The position numbers were made by a program, and so were the translations under genes. From Taudactylus pleione (Eukaryota; Chordata; Amphibia; Anura; Myobatrachidae): DNA of 64,000 bases. Positions 32,348 to 42,855 of this stretch are shown here, piece by piece. Under the pieces are notes generated by a model that was not told the origin of the DNA, did no database searches, and saw only the letters and a program-made list of their open reading frames with translations. The DNA lies in assembly GCA_031769625.1 (NCBI GenBank), contig JAUIMM010000646.1:930501-994500 (forward strand). Direction: 5' to 3'. Position 1 is the stretch's first letter. Each line of letters begins with the position of its first letter.

Positions 32348-33732
32348 CTTGGAAAACACGTTATTCAAAACATTTAATAAAATTTTAAAATGTAACAATA
32401 AACCTCCAGTAATATTGACCCCTCTGGAAGGTACTGCTGCAGCCCCAGACAGCGCGGTGGTACTTTCCCTCTTTATTCCCAGCGACATACGACTCTGAAT
32501 TTACATTTTTTCAGCAATATCAAGGTTTAATTCTGATGCGACTATTTACGGCTCATCTTGTCTATGTTTTACAACATAAGCCTTTCAATGGATAGATTAC
32601 ATCAGGGCTAATATATCCACAACAAAATAGCTTTATAAGGAGGACAAGATAAGCACGGAACAGTCCCTTTCTTTCCAAACGTTAGTCTCAATTATCTTAC
32701 TCATTATACAATTTGCCTGCACCATGATATTAACAATATCCTTCACTTTCCTGTATATAAATGTAGGTTCCTTCTAAAATGATATAGTCTACTGTAATTA
32801 GGATCTCTTTGAAGCATTGCCCAATTATGTTAAACAGTATTCCTTATTTTAGTATTTATGTAGAAATGGCTATAATTTACTGTAAGTTGTTTTTCTTTTC
32901 ATTATTCTTCAAAAGATCCATTCATAACATTAACTAGACTGTGTGCAGTTTGCACCATTTATCATGCCTATAGCTTCCCAGTTGCAGTTTGTACATTAAC
33001 GGAATTGCCTGATCATGAGACTCTGTTCTCTTTAAAGCCTCGTAAATAGTCCATTAGTTAAATTTGCAATGAATAATCTGGGATGAAATCCGTCAGCTTT
33101 CTAAAACAGCCACCTGGAGGCTCCAGAATTACAGAGTTTTCACTGCAGCCCTGTGAATAGAGAGAGAGACCTATAGGATAGATTTGAGGTCTCTACCTGC
33201 ATGAATTTTGGGGCCTACAGGTGACCCACCCTGAGGCTTGCACCGGCTGCGACTGCACCACAGAACTTGAATATATTAAGCATATATTAGTAAGACACAC
33301 CAAGAGATAGAACCACAGCCAAGCTGAATTCACTCATCTGGCTGGAATTCTATAATCACTTCAGAAACGACTAAGCCCCAAAACTGCTGATCTCATCGGT
33401 ATTCCGACTTTTCCCTATACACTAATTAAGGTCGCCAGTGTCCGGAAAGCGGTGACTCAACGTTTTACAATTGAAAATCAGAAACAATTTGTATTGGAAT
33501 TGATCAGTGGGCACAATAAATGTCATGTTTTTGTAGGTGGTAACCCTAAAATTTAGGGTGTTTTGCCTTCACTCACAAACACATTCCGTCATGACTATGG
33601 TTATGGAAATGGGCAGGTCTGCTAATGGGGCACTAAGATAGATAACTGCAAAACATACCTGAAACTTAAAACTACAAGAAAAGGTGTCTCTGGTGCAAGC
33701 AAATGACACAATCTGATTAGTAAGAGACTTAG
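32348..33732. other. intron, no recognised feature
   Basis: About 1.4 kb of AT-rich, unique-looking intron. No open frame, tandem array or element ends were recognised. Confidence 0.5.
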
Positions 33733-34440
33733 GCCCGAATTCAATTTGAAGCGAAAAGCCGTTTTCGCAAGTTTTTGGCGAAAACTTTTCGCCGATGTCA
33801 TTTTCGCCTGTTTTGATTTTACTCCGTATTCAATTTGGAAGACTTTCCACCTAGGCGGAAAGTCAATGCAATGTAATAGGCGAAAAAGTTTTGCCTATGA
33901 ATGGGAGGCGGAAAAAAAGTGCAGAATTGGGGTTTTGGGGTGCAACGTTTCAGTAAACTGTGTCAAAAATGAAAAAAAAAAAACACACTTAAGGATACCC
34001 TAAAAAATCACTTTGCATTTGGGGACGAAAAAAAAAATGTTGGGGTACAAAGTTAAAAACTAGCGAACTTGACTCTGGGGGGGGCCCCAAATATGCCCCG
34101 GGTGTTTTTTTCATTGCAGGTGCTTGCGGCAGGTGGATTTTTCATGATTTTTTTTCAACTTCACTTTAGCAACTTTAAAATATGCTGACCCCAAATTTGC
34201 TGGTATAAGTTATTTTCTGCAAACCCCAAGAGAATACTATTCTTCACCACTTACACAAAAATGCTATTTAGCTGCTATTGAGCCAGTTTAAAAACACCAA
34301 ATACCTTCAGCAAGCCAAATCCATAGGGAGCCACCATGTCAGAGCATCTTTTGGGGGGGGTGTCAGACTGATTTCCCCAAATCTGACAGGACTTTCCACT
34401 TGTTTAAGTTTCACCAGGTGCCGGTTTGATCTATTTTTTT
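33733..34440. mobile_element. Family G' MITE (GCGAAAAGCCG type), left part
   Basis: It begins GGCCCGAATTCAATTTGAAG followed by CGAAAAGCC and contains 'gcctattacat', 'gaaaaaaagtgcagaattgg' and 'ccccaaatttgctgg' blocks shared with 36144-36989, 41002-41812 and 62337-62961. A matching right end was not found; it may be truncated near a T-run at 34433-34449. Confidence 0.55.
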
Positions 34441-34463
34441 TTTTTTTTCATCATTCTGTTCTT

Positions 34464-34771
34464 ATGGTGCCTACACACGGTACGATAAAAATGCACGATG
34501 TGAACGATAATGATATCGACCATATCGTTATCGGTCATTTTTTGGTGCCCAACAATCAGCGATGCATGGGCACGTATGGTCCATAACGATATCGATCATC
34601 GCCCGTGCATGCAGGCCAACTTTTTCGATATTGACCAGATTACATAGGGAACCGGGTCGTTGGCGGTGTGCTGGATGAACAATATTGAACCTCCAGCACA
34701 CCGGGAAGGTGCAGGACGATCAGTCAGCGATATCGTTATCGCTGGCTGATCGTATCGTGTGTACGCACCAT
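34464..34771. mobile_element. Family B MITE, copy 6
   Basis: The ends ATGGTGCCTACACACGGTAC and CGTGTGTACGCACCAT are inverted repeats. Arms carry AACGATAATGATATCG / CGATATCGTTATCG. It is 308 bp and non-coding. Confidence 0.8.
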
Positions 34772-35280
34772 TAGGGATTTATTAGTGTCACATGACATTA
34801 AACTGGTAATTGAGCAGCAGGAAGAGCCAGTAGAATACATTGATGTATGGGGCAGATGTAGAAGGAAGAGGGAGGTTCTAGTGCAGCTTATTTAGGTCAC
34901 TGTAGAAAGCACACCTTGAGTGCCACCTACAGTCCTGGAGGCCCTGCCTCCAAAGAGACATTACCAACACAAAAAAGAATAAGATCAGTTACTAAAATGG
35001 TGCATGAGCTGCATAGCAATTATTATCAGGAAAGAGAGGTATTGTGATAGAAATGCTTAATGGGGGAATTCAATTTACAGCGATGTGCTGGCAAACATTA
35101 CCACGATGTTCGGCTGCCCGCCTTACCATCTATCATGGCACCCCACCCTTCCCCTATGTATGAAAAATAAATTAACGTTAGTAACACTCTCACCTGTGTT
35201 AACGAGAGAATCACTGACATGACGTCAGCTGGTCCTTTTGTGGCAGGGCTGTAATGCAGTGGAAATGTTGTTTCTGGGAT
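34772..35280. other. intron with a family G fragment
   Basis: The phrase GGGGGAATTCAATTTACAGC at about 35064-35083 looks like a solitary family G end. No partner end was seen. The rest is unremarkable. Confidence 0.4.
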
Positions 35281-35283
35281 TAA

Positions 35284-35868
35284 GGGCCTGATTGAGACCC
35301 GGACGCTAAGCTGTGGACGCACGCTATGGGCGATTATCGCACATCTGCGCATGCGTCAAAATACGCATGTGCGAACCAGTCACTGCTTCTGGAAATTGTG
35401 CGCTCGTAGTACACCTGCCGGACGCTACTTTGAGTTACAGATTGTGCCGCTTGTGGGTGGTAACAGGGAAAGGTGCTTGTGAACGGGGGAGTGGTGCTGC
35501 GAACGCAGGCGTGTCTGACCGCCAGAACGGAGTTTTATGGGTGTCCATAATTAGCATGGAGGCGTCATTGTTCACGTCACTTGGTTGTATTTCAGCCTGC
35601 AGTGAATGCAGTGCTTGCGGCAGGGTAGGGTCTGCCTCAAGCGCTGCGTGCAGCTCCAATGGTTCGGATTAATCATACACTTACGGGAGATGACGTGTGT
35701 TGAGAAAGAAAAGTGGGCGTCGTTATACCGGCGTGCGTTCGCTCTGCCATCGCTCTCTAAGTCAAAGAGGGCGTCCTTACACCAGACAGTGCGATCGCGC
35801 TATTTGCATAGCCGGCCCCTTTTGGCTGCAAGAGAGTGCAGCTTAGCGTCCGGGTCTGAATCGACCCC
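35284..35868. mobile_element. MITE with TAA duplication (Harbinger-like)
   Basis: A 585-bp element. The left end is GGGCCTGATTGAGACCCGG and the reverse complement of the right end is GGGGTCGATTCAGACCCGG. Both continue into ACGCTAAGCTG. TAA is duplicated on both sides (35281-35283 and 35869-35871), as expected of PIF/Harbinger-type insertion. Open frames inside have no recognisable product. Confidence 0.8.
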
Positions 35869-36143
35869 TAAGTTCATTGTCATGTCAGAGAGGGATTTTG
35901 CAATTAATTGCAATTCATCTGATCACTCTTCATGACATTCTGGAGTATATGCAAATTGCCATCATAAACACTGAAGCAGCAGACCTTGTGAAAACCAATA
36001 CTTGTGTCATTCTGAAAACTTTTGGCCATGGCTGTATATGGGGCCAGGTACACTACAAGGTTCCTCTCCAATAGTCTGGTTTAGAAAACTACACACACTC
36101 ACAGACTAGGTGGACCAGACATTTATTTTCATTCAAACTCTAT

Positions 36144-36989
36144 GAGGGGTATTCAAAATGAAACGTTAACTTCACTGTCGAAGTTAACATTTCATATCGG
36201 AGTTTTTACCTGCGTTAAAGTATCGTGCGCGCGCCCGCTTATCCCCGTATTCAATATAAAATTAACGAAAACGGGAGCCTCCGAAGTTGGATTTGCGTAA
36301 AGTTACGAATTTTTCCTTAAAAAAATTGTAAGACCCCCCCTAAAGTTGTAAAAACATGGGGGATCACTATGGGTACCCCCGTTTTAGCCTTTAAATGAAA
36401 GTCGGGGATTTAAATAGCCGCAGCGGGTGTTTTTTCCCGACATTGAAGAAGTGTTGCAGAAGAGCACTTAGGTTTTTTTTTTTCATTTTTTTAAGTGGTC
36501 CCATCAAATTTGGGGTACATGAAAATGGGTACTAGCATATTTTTAAGTCCCTAAAGTAAGTTTTTAAAAATTCTGCAATTGTGCACCTGCCGCTGTAATT
36601 CTATTCTAGAAAACATCTGCCGCATACATGCAGAATAGCCCTGAACCTATTTCCCTATTTTTAAACTATTTTTTCCCATTTTTTTTTTACCCCAATTTTT
36701 TTATTTTTTGGGGTGTCCCTATTTTTCTTTAAAACTTTTTTTGACACAGTTCTTTTTTAAATGTCATTCCCAGGGGTGCAGGCTATTTTTTTTAAGCCTG
36801 CACCCCTAAACCCCAATTCCGCACTTTTTTTCGACACCTATTCAATGGTGAAAAGTTATCAAAGACTTTTCGAACCTGCGATAAGTCTTTGAAATTGAAT
36901 ACGGTGTAAAAGTCAAACCTGCGATAATGACGTCATAAGTGCGATATTAACGCAAAAACGATGTTATCGCTCCCCTATTGAATACCCCT
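36144..36989. mobile_element. Family G'' MITE (GAGGGGTATTCAA ends)
   Basis: The ends GAGGGGTATTCAAAATG and CCCCTATTGAATACCCC are inverted repeats 846 bp apart. The left arm CGTTAACTTCACTGTCG pairs loosely with right-arm GCGATATTAACGC. The interior shares 'aagcctgcacccctaaaccc' and 'ccgcactttttttcgac' blocks with family G'. It is non-coding. Confidence 0.65.
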
Positions 36990-37092
36990 ATATGTTTTCA
37001 CTGCAGCTTTAGACTAACCAGGTGCAAAAATCAATACGTTATTCATGTGCAGGGAACAACGCAATGTATCTGTGCAGGTTTGAAACTCTAAA

Positions 37093-37372
37093 GGGCCCCA
37101 TACATCAGCGACGGTTTGCCAGGATCCTGCGCTGCTGCAACCCGGCATGCAGGATCCCAGAAATCCAACATGTTGGATTTTCCCGATATGACGATCATGA
37201 TCAAAAAATTATCGTGATCGTCAAATCGGGAAAATTTAAGATGGAAAATTTCAGCCATCCTGCGATGGATCGCTGAACATCGATGGTGGGTGGTTGGCGT
37301 TTCCACCCGGCAGATCGGCATTTCTGTTCGCATCGTTACATTGCGACAATCATTCACTGATGTATGGGCACC
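37093..37372. mobile_element. Palindromic MITE (GGGCCCCATACATCAG ends)
   Basis: The ends GGGCCCCATACATCAGCG and CACTGATGTATGGGCACC are inverted repeats flanked by TAAA and TTAA. The two halves pair through AATCCAACATGTTGGATT and CGATCATGATCAAAA / TTATCGTGATCG. A diverged relative is at 30765-30998. Confidence 0.75.
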
Positions 37373-38206
37373 TTAAGATTTTGCTATTTTTTTGGCGAAA
37401 AAGTGTAGATCCAACCTTACATTCTGACCTGGTTTTATAATCGCTTGCCTGGACAGGATTCAATGTCATAAAATCAAGGACATTAGCACAATAAGGGGCT
37501 GACGCAGCACTTGCTTTGTACTTCCCTTGCGCACCAAATAATTATTACTTATGCCTGCCTATGTATATTGGGACATATTTTGCCTCTTCACGCTTAAGCT
37601 TAGAGGCGGGACGGATGATGGAGAAGTGAGTCGGCTAAGTACACATGGGGCGTGTTCACGCAGAATCGTCCTATGTAGACCACAAGAGGCCGATCACTTG
37701 CACTGATGACAAACGTCGGCAGCCGCTAATGATTTGATCAGAGTGTCTTCATCCCTCCCAAAGCTACTACGGCAAACTCGTCACATTTCTTCAATTTGCT
37801 ATCAGTCCGCAGCAGGAAAACAAATTAACATTCAATATTTATTATTTTCCAAAAGGGAACAACTACGAATGTATGTATTTAGCAGAATTTTTTTAGTACT
37901 TTAATGGTATTTTTTCATCTGTATTTAATTGCATTTTATGTGGAAAATGCAACTAGTATGTATTAATAAAAACTGTATATGACCCTTCATTAAAGTATTA
38001 ACTTGTTTACTACACTTTAGCATTTACTATTACTACTGTCAAGCGAAAAAGCAGACGTACATACTAAGCATACAGCACTGTTCTTGCCTGGCACGTACCT
38101 CTGTAAAGATAGAGGCGCTGTTATATTTTATCCAGCTGCGTTATACGCGACTCTCACGTGAAAAAACTTACGTCTGAATTTTTGTATCCAACTGTACATT
38201 AGTCAC
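37373..38206. other. intron, no recognised feature
   Basis: No gene or repeat was recognised in this stretch. Confidence 0.5.
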
Positions 38207-38209
38207 TAA

Positions 38210-38549
38210 GGGTGGAATTCAATTCAAAGCAACGCTGAATAGCCGCAGGAGGGAGCTCCCAAATTCAACGCAGTGTTTGGGCGGGCTAAGGATTTCTTCT
38301 CACCCCCCTCCCTGGGAATGCGAGGAGAAATCCGACAAAAAGTGTCAGACGCGCAGCTGTTTTCCTGCTTAGCGTGGCGCTAACAGCTCTCCACCCGGCA
38401 CTTTAGGCGCGAGAACCGGCATTCTCTGACTAAACACCCAGGTTAAGTCGCAAGAACCGGCATTCTCCGACATAACAGCGCGCTAAGTTGAATAGCTCCA
38501 GGAGCTCCCTCCCAGCGCTATTCAATTCGCGTTGAATTGAATTCCGCCC
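38210..38549. mobile_element. Family G palindromic MITE, perfect TAA flanks
   Basis: A 340-bp element starting GGGTGGAATTCAATTCAAAG and ending TTGAATTGAATTCCGCCC, flanked by TAA on both sides (38207-38209 and 38550-38552). The interior includes the AGAACCGGCATTCTC block in repeated form and GAGCTCCCTCCCAGCGC. It is a good reference copy for this family. Confidence 0.85.
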
Positions 38550-38613
38550 TAAAAGTTTTGTTACTATGGTATTTGAACTCATGTCTGATTTTCTTTATTT
38601 TATTACTTTAAAG

Positions 38614-38801
38614 CAGTGGTTTTCACCTCCAGTCCTCAGATACACCCCCCAACAGGTGATCTTTTGTGGATTTCTTTAAATATGCATATGTGTGTTAATC
38701 TATGTTGCGGGTTCAGTAATTATCCCACCTGCTTCCACAGGCAGAAATCCTCAGAACATGACCTGTTGGGCAAACCTGAGCGTAGCGGTTGAGTACCACT
38801 G
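38614..38801. mobile_element. hAT-type MITE, 188 bp
   Basis: The ends CAGTGGTTTTCACCTCCAG and GGTTGAGTACCACTG are inverted repeats. Flanking octamers ctttaaag and ctttaact agree at 6 of 8. It is non-coding. Confidence 0.8.
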
Positions 38802-38809
38802 CTTTAACT

Positions 38810-39404
38810 TATTCTCATTTTTTCTATTTATTTATTTTAGGCAAAGCTTCCCTTTGAGCAGTCGTGTGTGGTGCAGCTAAAAACAACTGGACATGCAAGT
38901 ACAGTTGGGAGATGCCACGTGACATGGTTTGTAGAAGAGTAGACGTTTCTGCACTACTTTGATCAAACCCAATGGTGCCAGCTAGGAGGGCAGGAGCTTC
39001 AGGGGTCTACTAGATAGTGTATATAGAAAATACCAGCAGCCACGGTAAATCCAGCTCCAATAGCATATATTCAATTTGCTGCAGTTAAAAATCTCATAAG
39101 CTAGATCTTGGGATCGAGCAGTCGGTCTGCCGCGAGGCAAACTACCGCCTTTCCCAGCACCTTCCCGATGCACTTGACTGAGTGTCCCAGGGGCCCGAAG
39201 CGTTTACTATACAAAAAAAAATTATAGTGTTCAATCAGAACGGTTTCTAGACATTTTGGCTCCCAGTGCAAGCAGTCAAAATGCACCTCCATCACCACGG
39301 GAATTTACAAGATCAATAATAATCGTGTGAAGCAAAGGCCTTGCATGAAATCCGGCACCTGCCTCCAGCCAGCCCCCAGTGTCCCTCCAACCAGCCCCCA
39401 GTAA
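38810..39404. other. intron, no recognised feature
   Basis: No gene or mobile element was recognised. The last ~50 bases show two copies of 'ccagcccccagt' leading into the tandem array. Confidence 0.45.
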
Positions 39405-40319
39405 TTATTATATAATCAGCAGAAATGACATCCCAGTATAACCAGCAGTAATGCCACCCCCCCAGTATAACCTGTAGTTAGGACACCCTCTGTATAACCA
39501 GCAGTAATGACGTCCCAGTATAACCAGCAGTAATGACGTCCCAGTATAACCAGCAGTAATGACGTCCCAGTATAACCAGCAGTAATGACGTCCCAGTATA
39601 ACCAGCAGTAATGACGTCCCAGTATAACCAGCAGTAATGACGTCCCAGTATAACCAGCAGTAATGACGTCCCAGTATAACCAGCAGTAATGACGTCCCAG
39701 TATAACCAGCAGTAATGACGTCCCAGTATAACCAGCAGTAATGACGTCCCAGTATAACCAGCAGTAATGACGTCCCAGTATAACCAGCAGTAATGACGTC
39801 CCAGTATAACCAGCAGTAATGACGTCCCAGTATAACAAGCAGTAATGACGTCCCAGTATAACAAGCAGTAATGACGTCCCAGTATAACAAGCAGTAATGA
39901 CGTCCCAGTATAACAAGCAGTAATGACGTCCCAGTATAACAAGCAGTAATGACGTCCCAGTATAACAAGCAGTAATGACGTCCCAGTATAACAAGCAGTA
40001 ATGACGTCCCAGTATAACAAGCAGTAATGACGTCCCAGTATAACAAGCAGTAGTGACGTCCCAGTATAACAAGCAGTAGTGACGTCCCAGTATAACAAGC
40101 AGTAATGACGTCCCAGTATAACCGGTTATAATGATATCCCAGTATAACCAGCAGTAATGACGTCCCAGTATAACAAGCAGTAATGACGTCCCAGTATAAC
40201 AAGCAGTAATGACGTCCCAGTATAACCGGTTATAATGATATCCCAGTATAACCAGCAGTAATGACGTCCCAGTATAACCAATAGTAAATGCTACCTCCAG
40301 GATAACCAGTAGTAAAAAC
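39405..40319. repeat. 26-bp minisatellite with TGACGTC core
   Basis: About 33 tandem copies of CAGTATAACCAGCAGTAATG plus ACGTCC. Two blocks differ by one base (ACCAGCAG at about 39495-39830 and ACAAGCAG at about 39830-40090). A variant pair containing 'accggttataatgatatccc' occurs twice near 40121 and 40224, indicating higher-order duplication. Since 26 is not a multiple of three, all three minus-strand frames stay open, giving meaningless frames up to 317 codons. The array resumes for a short stretch at 40536-40560 after a MITE insertion. Confidence 0.96.
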
Positions 40320-40535
40320 AGGAAACCTTCAGTATCCCAGCACTTAGAATACCGGCGCCGGCATCCCAAAGGTAAGTAGCGGGGTTGGGGGGGGGAGAGT
40401 TAGGCACTAGGGTGCGGGGAGGGGGTGGTTAGGTTTAAGCACAAGGGGGGAGGTTAGCTTTAGGCATCGGGGAGGGTTAAGGTAGGGAGAGGGTTAGGAT
40501 AGCTACTGACAAGTGTTGGTATCCGTACCCATCCC
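40320..40535. mobile_element. Family A MITE, copy 5, inside the 26-bp array
   Basis: A 216-bp copy in G-rich orientation. The right end CCGTACCCATCCC is followed by gtaatgac and the left end is preceded by gtaaaaac (6 of 8 match). Gtaatgac is part of the minisatellite unit, so the MITE landed in the array. The core has GGGTTGGGGGGGGG and GGTTAGGTTTAAGC words. The sub-terminal GCGCCGGCATCCC palindrome is present. Confidence 0.8.
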
Positions 40536-40710
40536 GTAATGACATCACAGTATAATCAGAAAGAGCGAGACCCCAGTAAAAGGAGGAGCAGGGACTTACT
40601 TCCGCCTTCAGCTCGCGACACCCAGCAGTGGGGTAGCCAGCGCACGTTCTGCAGCAGCTTGGAGAAGCTATTTGCCCCCTTGGCCCCTAGAAACGACCCT
40701 GTGTTATATG

Positions 40711-40967
40711 CAGGCTTGGTCGCCTGGCTTCTTCAGCTAGGAGTAATTGAATAGGACTCCGGTGTCCTATTTTGTTGGTTTTCGGAACTGGGGCCATGAT
40801 GGAGAGGGATGGCCGGGTGCATCTGTTGTTTGCAGCTAGAGGTGAAATTCTTGTACCGGAACAAGACTAATCAGTGCGAAAGCATTTGCCAAGAATGTTT
40901 TCATTAAAAAATGAAAGACATTCAGATACCGTCGTAGTTCCGACCCTAAATGAGGCCATCCGATGCC
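40711..40967 (+). pseudogene. 18S rRNA fragment (diverged)
   Basis: The fragment corresponds to the central domain of small-subunit rRNA (roughly nt 900-1150 of vertebrate 18S). Near-identical conserved blocks appear in the correct order: TATTTTGTTGGTTTTCGGAA, CTAGAGGTGAAATTCTTG, GAAAGCATTTGCCAAGAATG and CAGATACCGTCGTAGTTCC. Variable helices between them are diverged. About 16 nt are missing between the 'TTTTCATTAA' and 'CAGATACC' blocks. It lies on the strand opposite rictor. Not a functional rRNA gene; origin (rDNA fragment, retroposed rRNA or an rRNA-derived repeat) is unresolved. Confidence 0.93.
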
Positions 40968-41001
40968 AGTTAGAACGGGTGGGTTAAGACATACTGTAGG
41001 G

Positions 41002-41812
41002 GGGAATTCAATCAGCTGCGAAAAGCGTTCGCAGTTACGAACTTTTCCCACAAAACTGCGTACCAAGCATTCCTACTGCCGAAGTTTTCGCACATGCGAA
41101 AACTCAAGAGACAAAAACCGGCTAAATGTTTTCACTATCTCAGGGCAGGTGAAAAAATTAGCAAAATCCCTATTTGTGTCTAAAAATGTGGGGACTTGGT
41201 GTCATGACGAATTAGGCAAAAAAAATATCTTATTATAGGGTGAATATGTAAAGTGTTGGAAAATGGGTATAAAGTACTGGGTCAGGTATTCTGGGTGCTG
41301 TATGGATGGGTACAGATGTATTTAGGATTGCAGGTGGCTGCAGCAGGTGTATTGTTAACATTTTTAAAAACTGCACTTTATAGACACAAAAATATAATAG
41401 AACCCATTTTAATGTACCCCCAATTTAACTACAACAATTATTTTCACCAAAAACATTGCTTTATATCATTTTCCCACACTTATGCAAATATGCATTAAAA
41501 AGCCATTTCACACAACTTAAGAACCCAAAATACTTTTATTAGGGCTATTAACACACTTCTATATTTATATTCTATGTCAGTCAGGCTTTTTATGGGGTAC
41601 GGACTGATTTCCCCAAAATGTGCTGTACTTTTCACTGGTTTCGCCAAGCGCAGTTTTCACACGTATGCGTTTGAGTCTTTTGGAATAGGACAGGGCGAAA
41701 AACGGGAGCGCGCATTGCTAAAATATGCAAAAATATTGCACCAAAACTGGCAAATAGTGCGAAAACTTCTCTGGCATTAACTTTTCATTTTATCACGGCT
41801 AACTGAATCTGG
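41002..41812. mobile_element. Family G' MITE (GCGAAAAGCG type)
   Basis: The left end GGGGGGAATTCAATCAGCTG continues into CGAAAAGCG. The right end 'ttatcacggctaactgaat' is followed by 'ctggccc'. Arms include AAGTTTTCGCACATGCGAAAA and its approximate partner near 41645-41765. AT-rich interior, no credible coding. Confidence 0.6.
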
Positions 41813-42036
41813 CCCATTGCTTCTTCTTTTGTCTTAGTGCTTCAGCTTGTGCCGAATGGTTTTGCTCATATATTCCTATCCTTCCCATTCTTCCCTTCGC
41901 CCTCTCTTCCCTTGGTGTTCTTTCCTCATAACCCCCCATCTATTTATTTTTCTTTGTTTTTATTCTTCCGGTTATATATTTGAAAAACTCATTGACACTG
42001 TGACTGTATTTAATTTGTTTCTTACTAGCAATAGTA

Positions 42037-42435
42037 ATGCTGGCCATACACGCTACAATTATCGGGACGATCCGCCCGATATCGGCGGATCGCCGCGATA
42101 ATTGTAGCGTGGGGGGGGCGACCGAGGGTTAAATATTGCTCGGTCGGGCATGCTGGATTGTCCAGCATGCTCGTCCGATGCGATATTACCCGGTAAACTG
42201 TCGGCCGCATCGGGCAGTGTATGCCCAGCGCGGCCGACAGATAGACATTTCCTGTGCTCCTTCCTACAGAAGGAACAGGGAAAGGTCTCCTCCCCCGGGG
42301 GCGGAGCGCGGATGTCGGGCTATACACTGAGATTTCTCTCACAGTGTATGCCGCGGACATCTGCGGCTGGCAGCCGGCCAGATAAAATGTCTGTCGGTCT
42401 GACAGACATTTTATCTGGCAGTGTATGCCCAGCAT
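42037..42435. mobile_element. Family B/C MITE (ATGCTGGCCATACAC ends)
   Basis: The ends ATGCTGGCCATACACGC and GTGTATGCCCAGCAT are inverted repeats, with TA immediately outside each. Internal stems are strong: CTGTCGGCCGC/GCGGCCGACAG, CCGATATCGGCGG and GACAGACATTTTATCTG arms. It is GC-rich compared with its surroundings. The 169-codon minus-strand frame covering it is a palindrome artefact. Confidence 0.8.
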
Positions 42436-42528
42436 TAGGAACAAATGTTCTGTTACATTTGTAATTGCTAATAAATATTGATTATACAAAAAAGGAAAAT
42501 ACAGAGCATAGCAGTAGTTTAAAGTTGC

Positions 42529-42855
42529 ATACACATTAGACGATTTTTTTTTGCAAGATTTGGGGGATTTCGACTCATCGGAACGACAAATCGCGCTAAT
42601 CGTGCAGTGTGTAAGAATAATAACTATGCACGTTCTCGCTGGTCCTAGGTCGCATCCTCAGATTTTCACTGCATGCAGGAAGATCTAGCAATTTCGTTAA
42701 CTACCCTATATCTATAAAGACCTATATCATTAGGTCGTTGGTTAGATTGCGCAGTGTGTACGCACCATATCGTTTGTCCGGGTGCTCAAGGGAGTTCAAG
42801 GGAAATTGTTGATGACATTGCATCGTTTGCAGGTCGTCCAATGCGTAGGGGCCTT
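42529..42855. mobile_element. Family B MITE, copy 7
   Basis: The left end AAGTTGCATACACATTAGACG without its last base and the right end CAATGCGTAGGGGCCTTA resemble the ends of 9235-9578. The interior phrase 'gttcaagggaaattgttga' recurs at 60868. An internal 'gtgtgtacgcaccatatcg' may mark a second, nested end. Confidence 0.55.

Noticed and set aside
39408..40369. Frames of 206-317 codons on the minus strand
   Set aside because: They are generated by the 26-bp array in all three frames simultaneously, which is incompatible with coding selection.
40711..40967. Functional 18S rRNA gene
   Set aside because: Only ~260 nt, diverged in variable helices, with an internal deletion and no flanking rDNA.
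42025..42534. 169-codon minus-strand frame
   Set aside because: It covers a strongly palindromic MITE; both strands are open because the sequence is its own complement.
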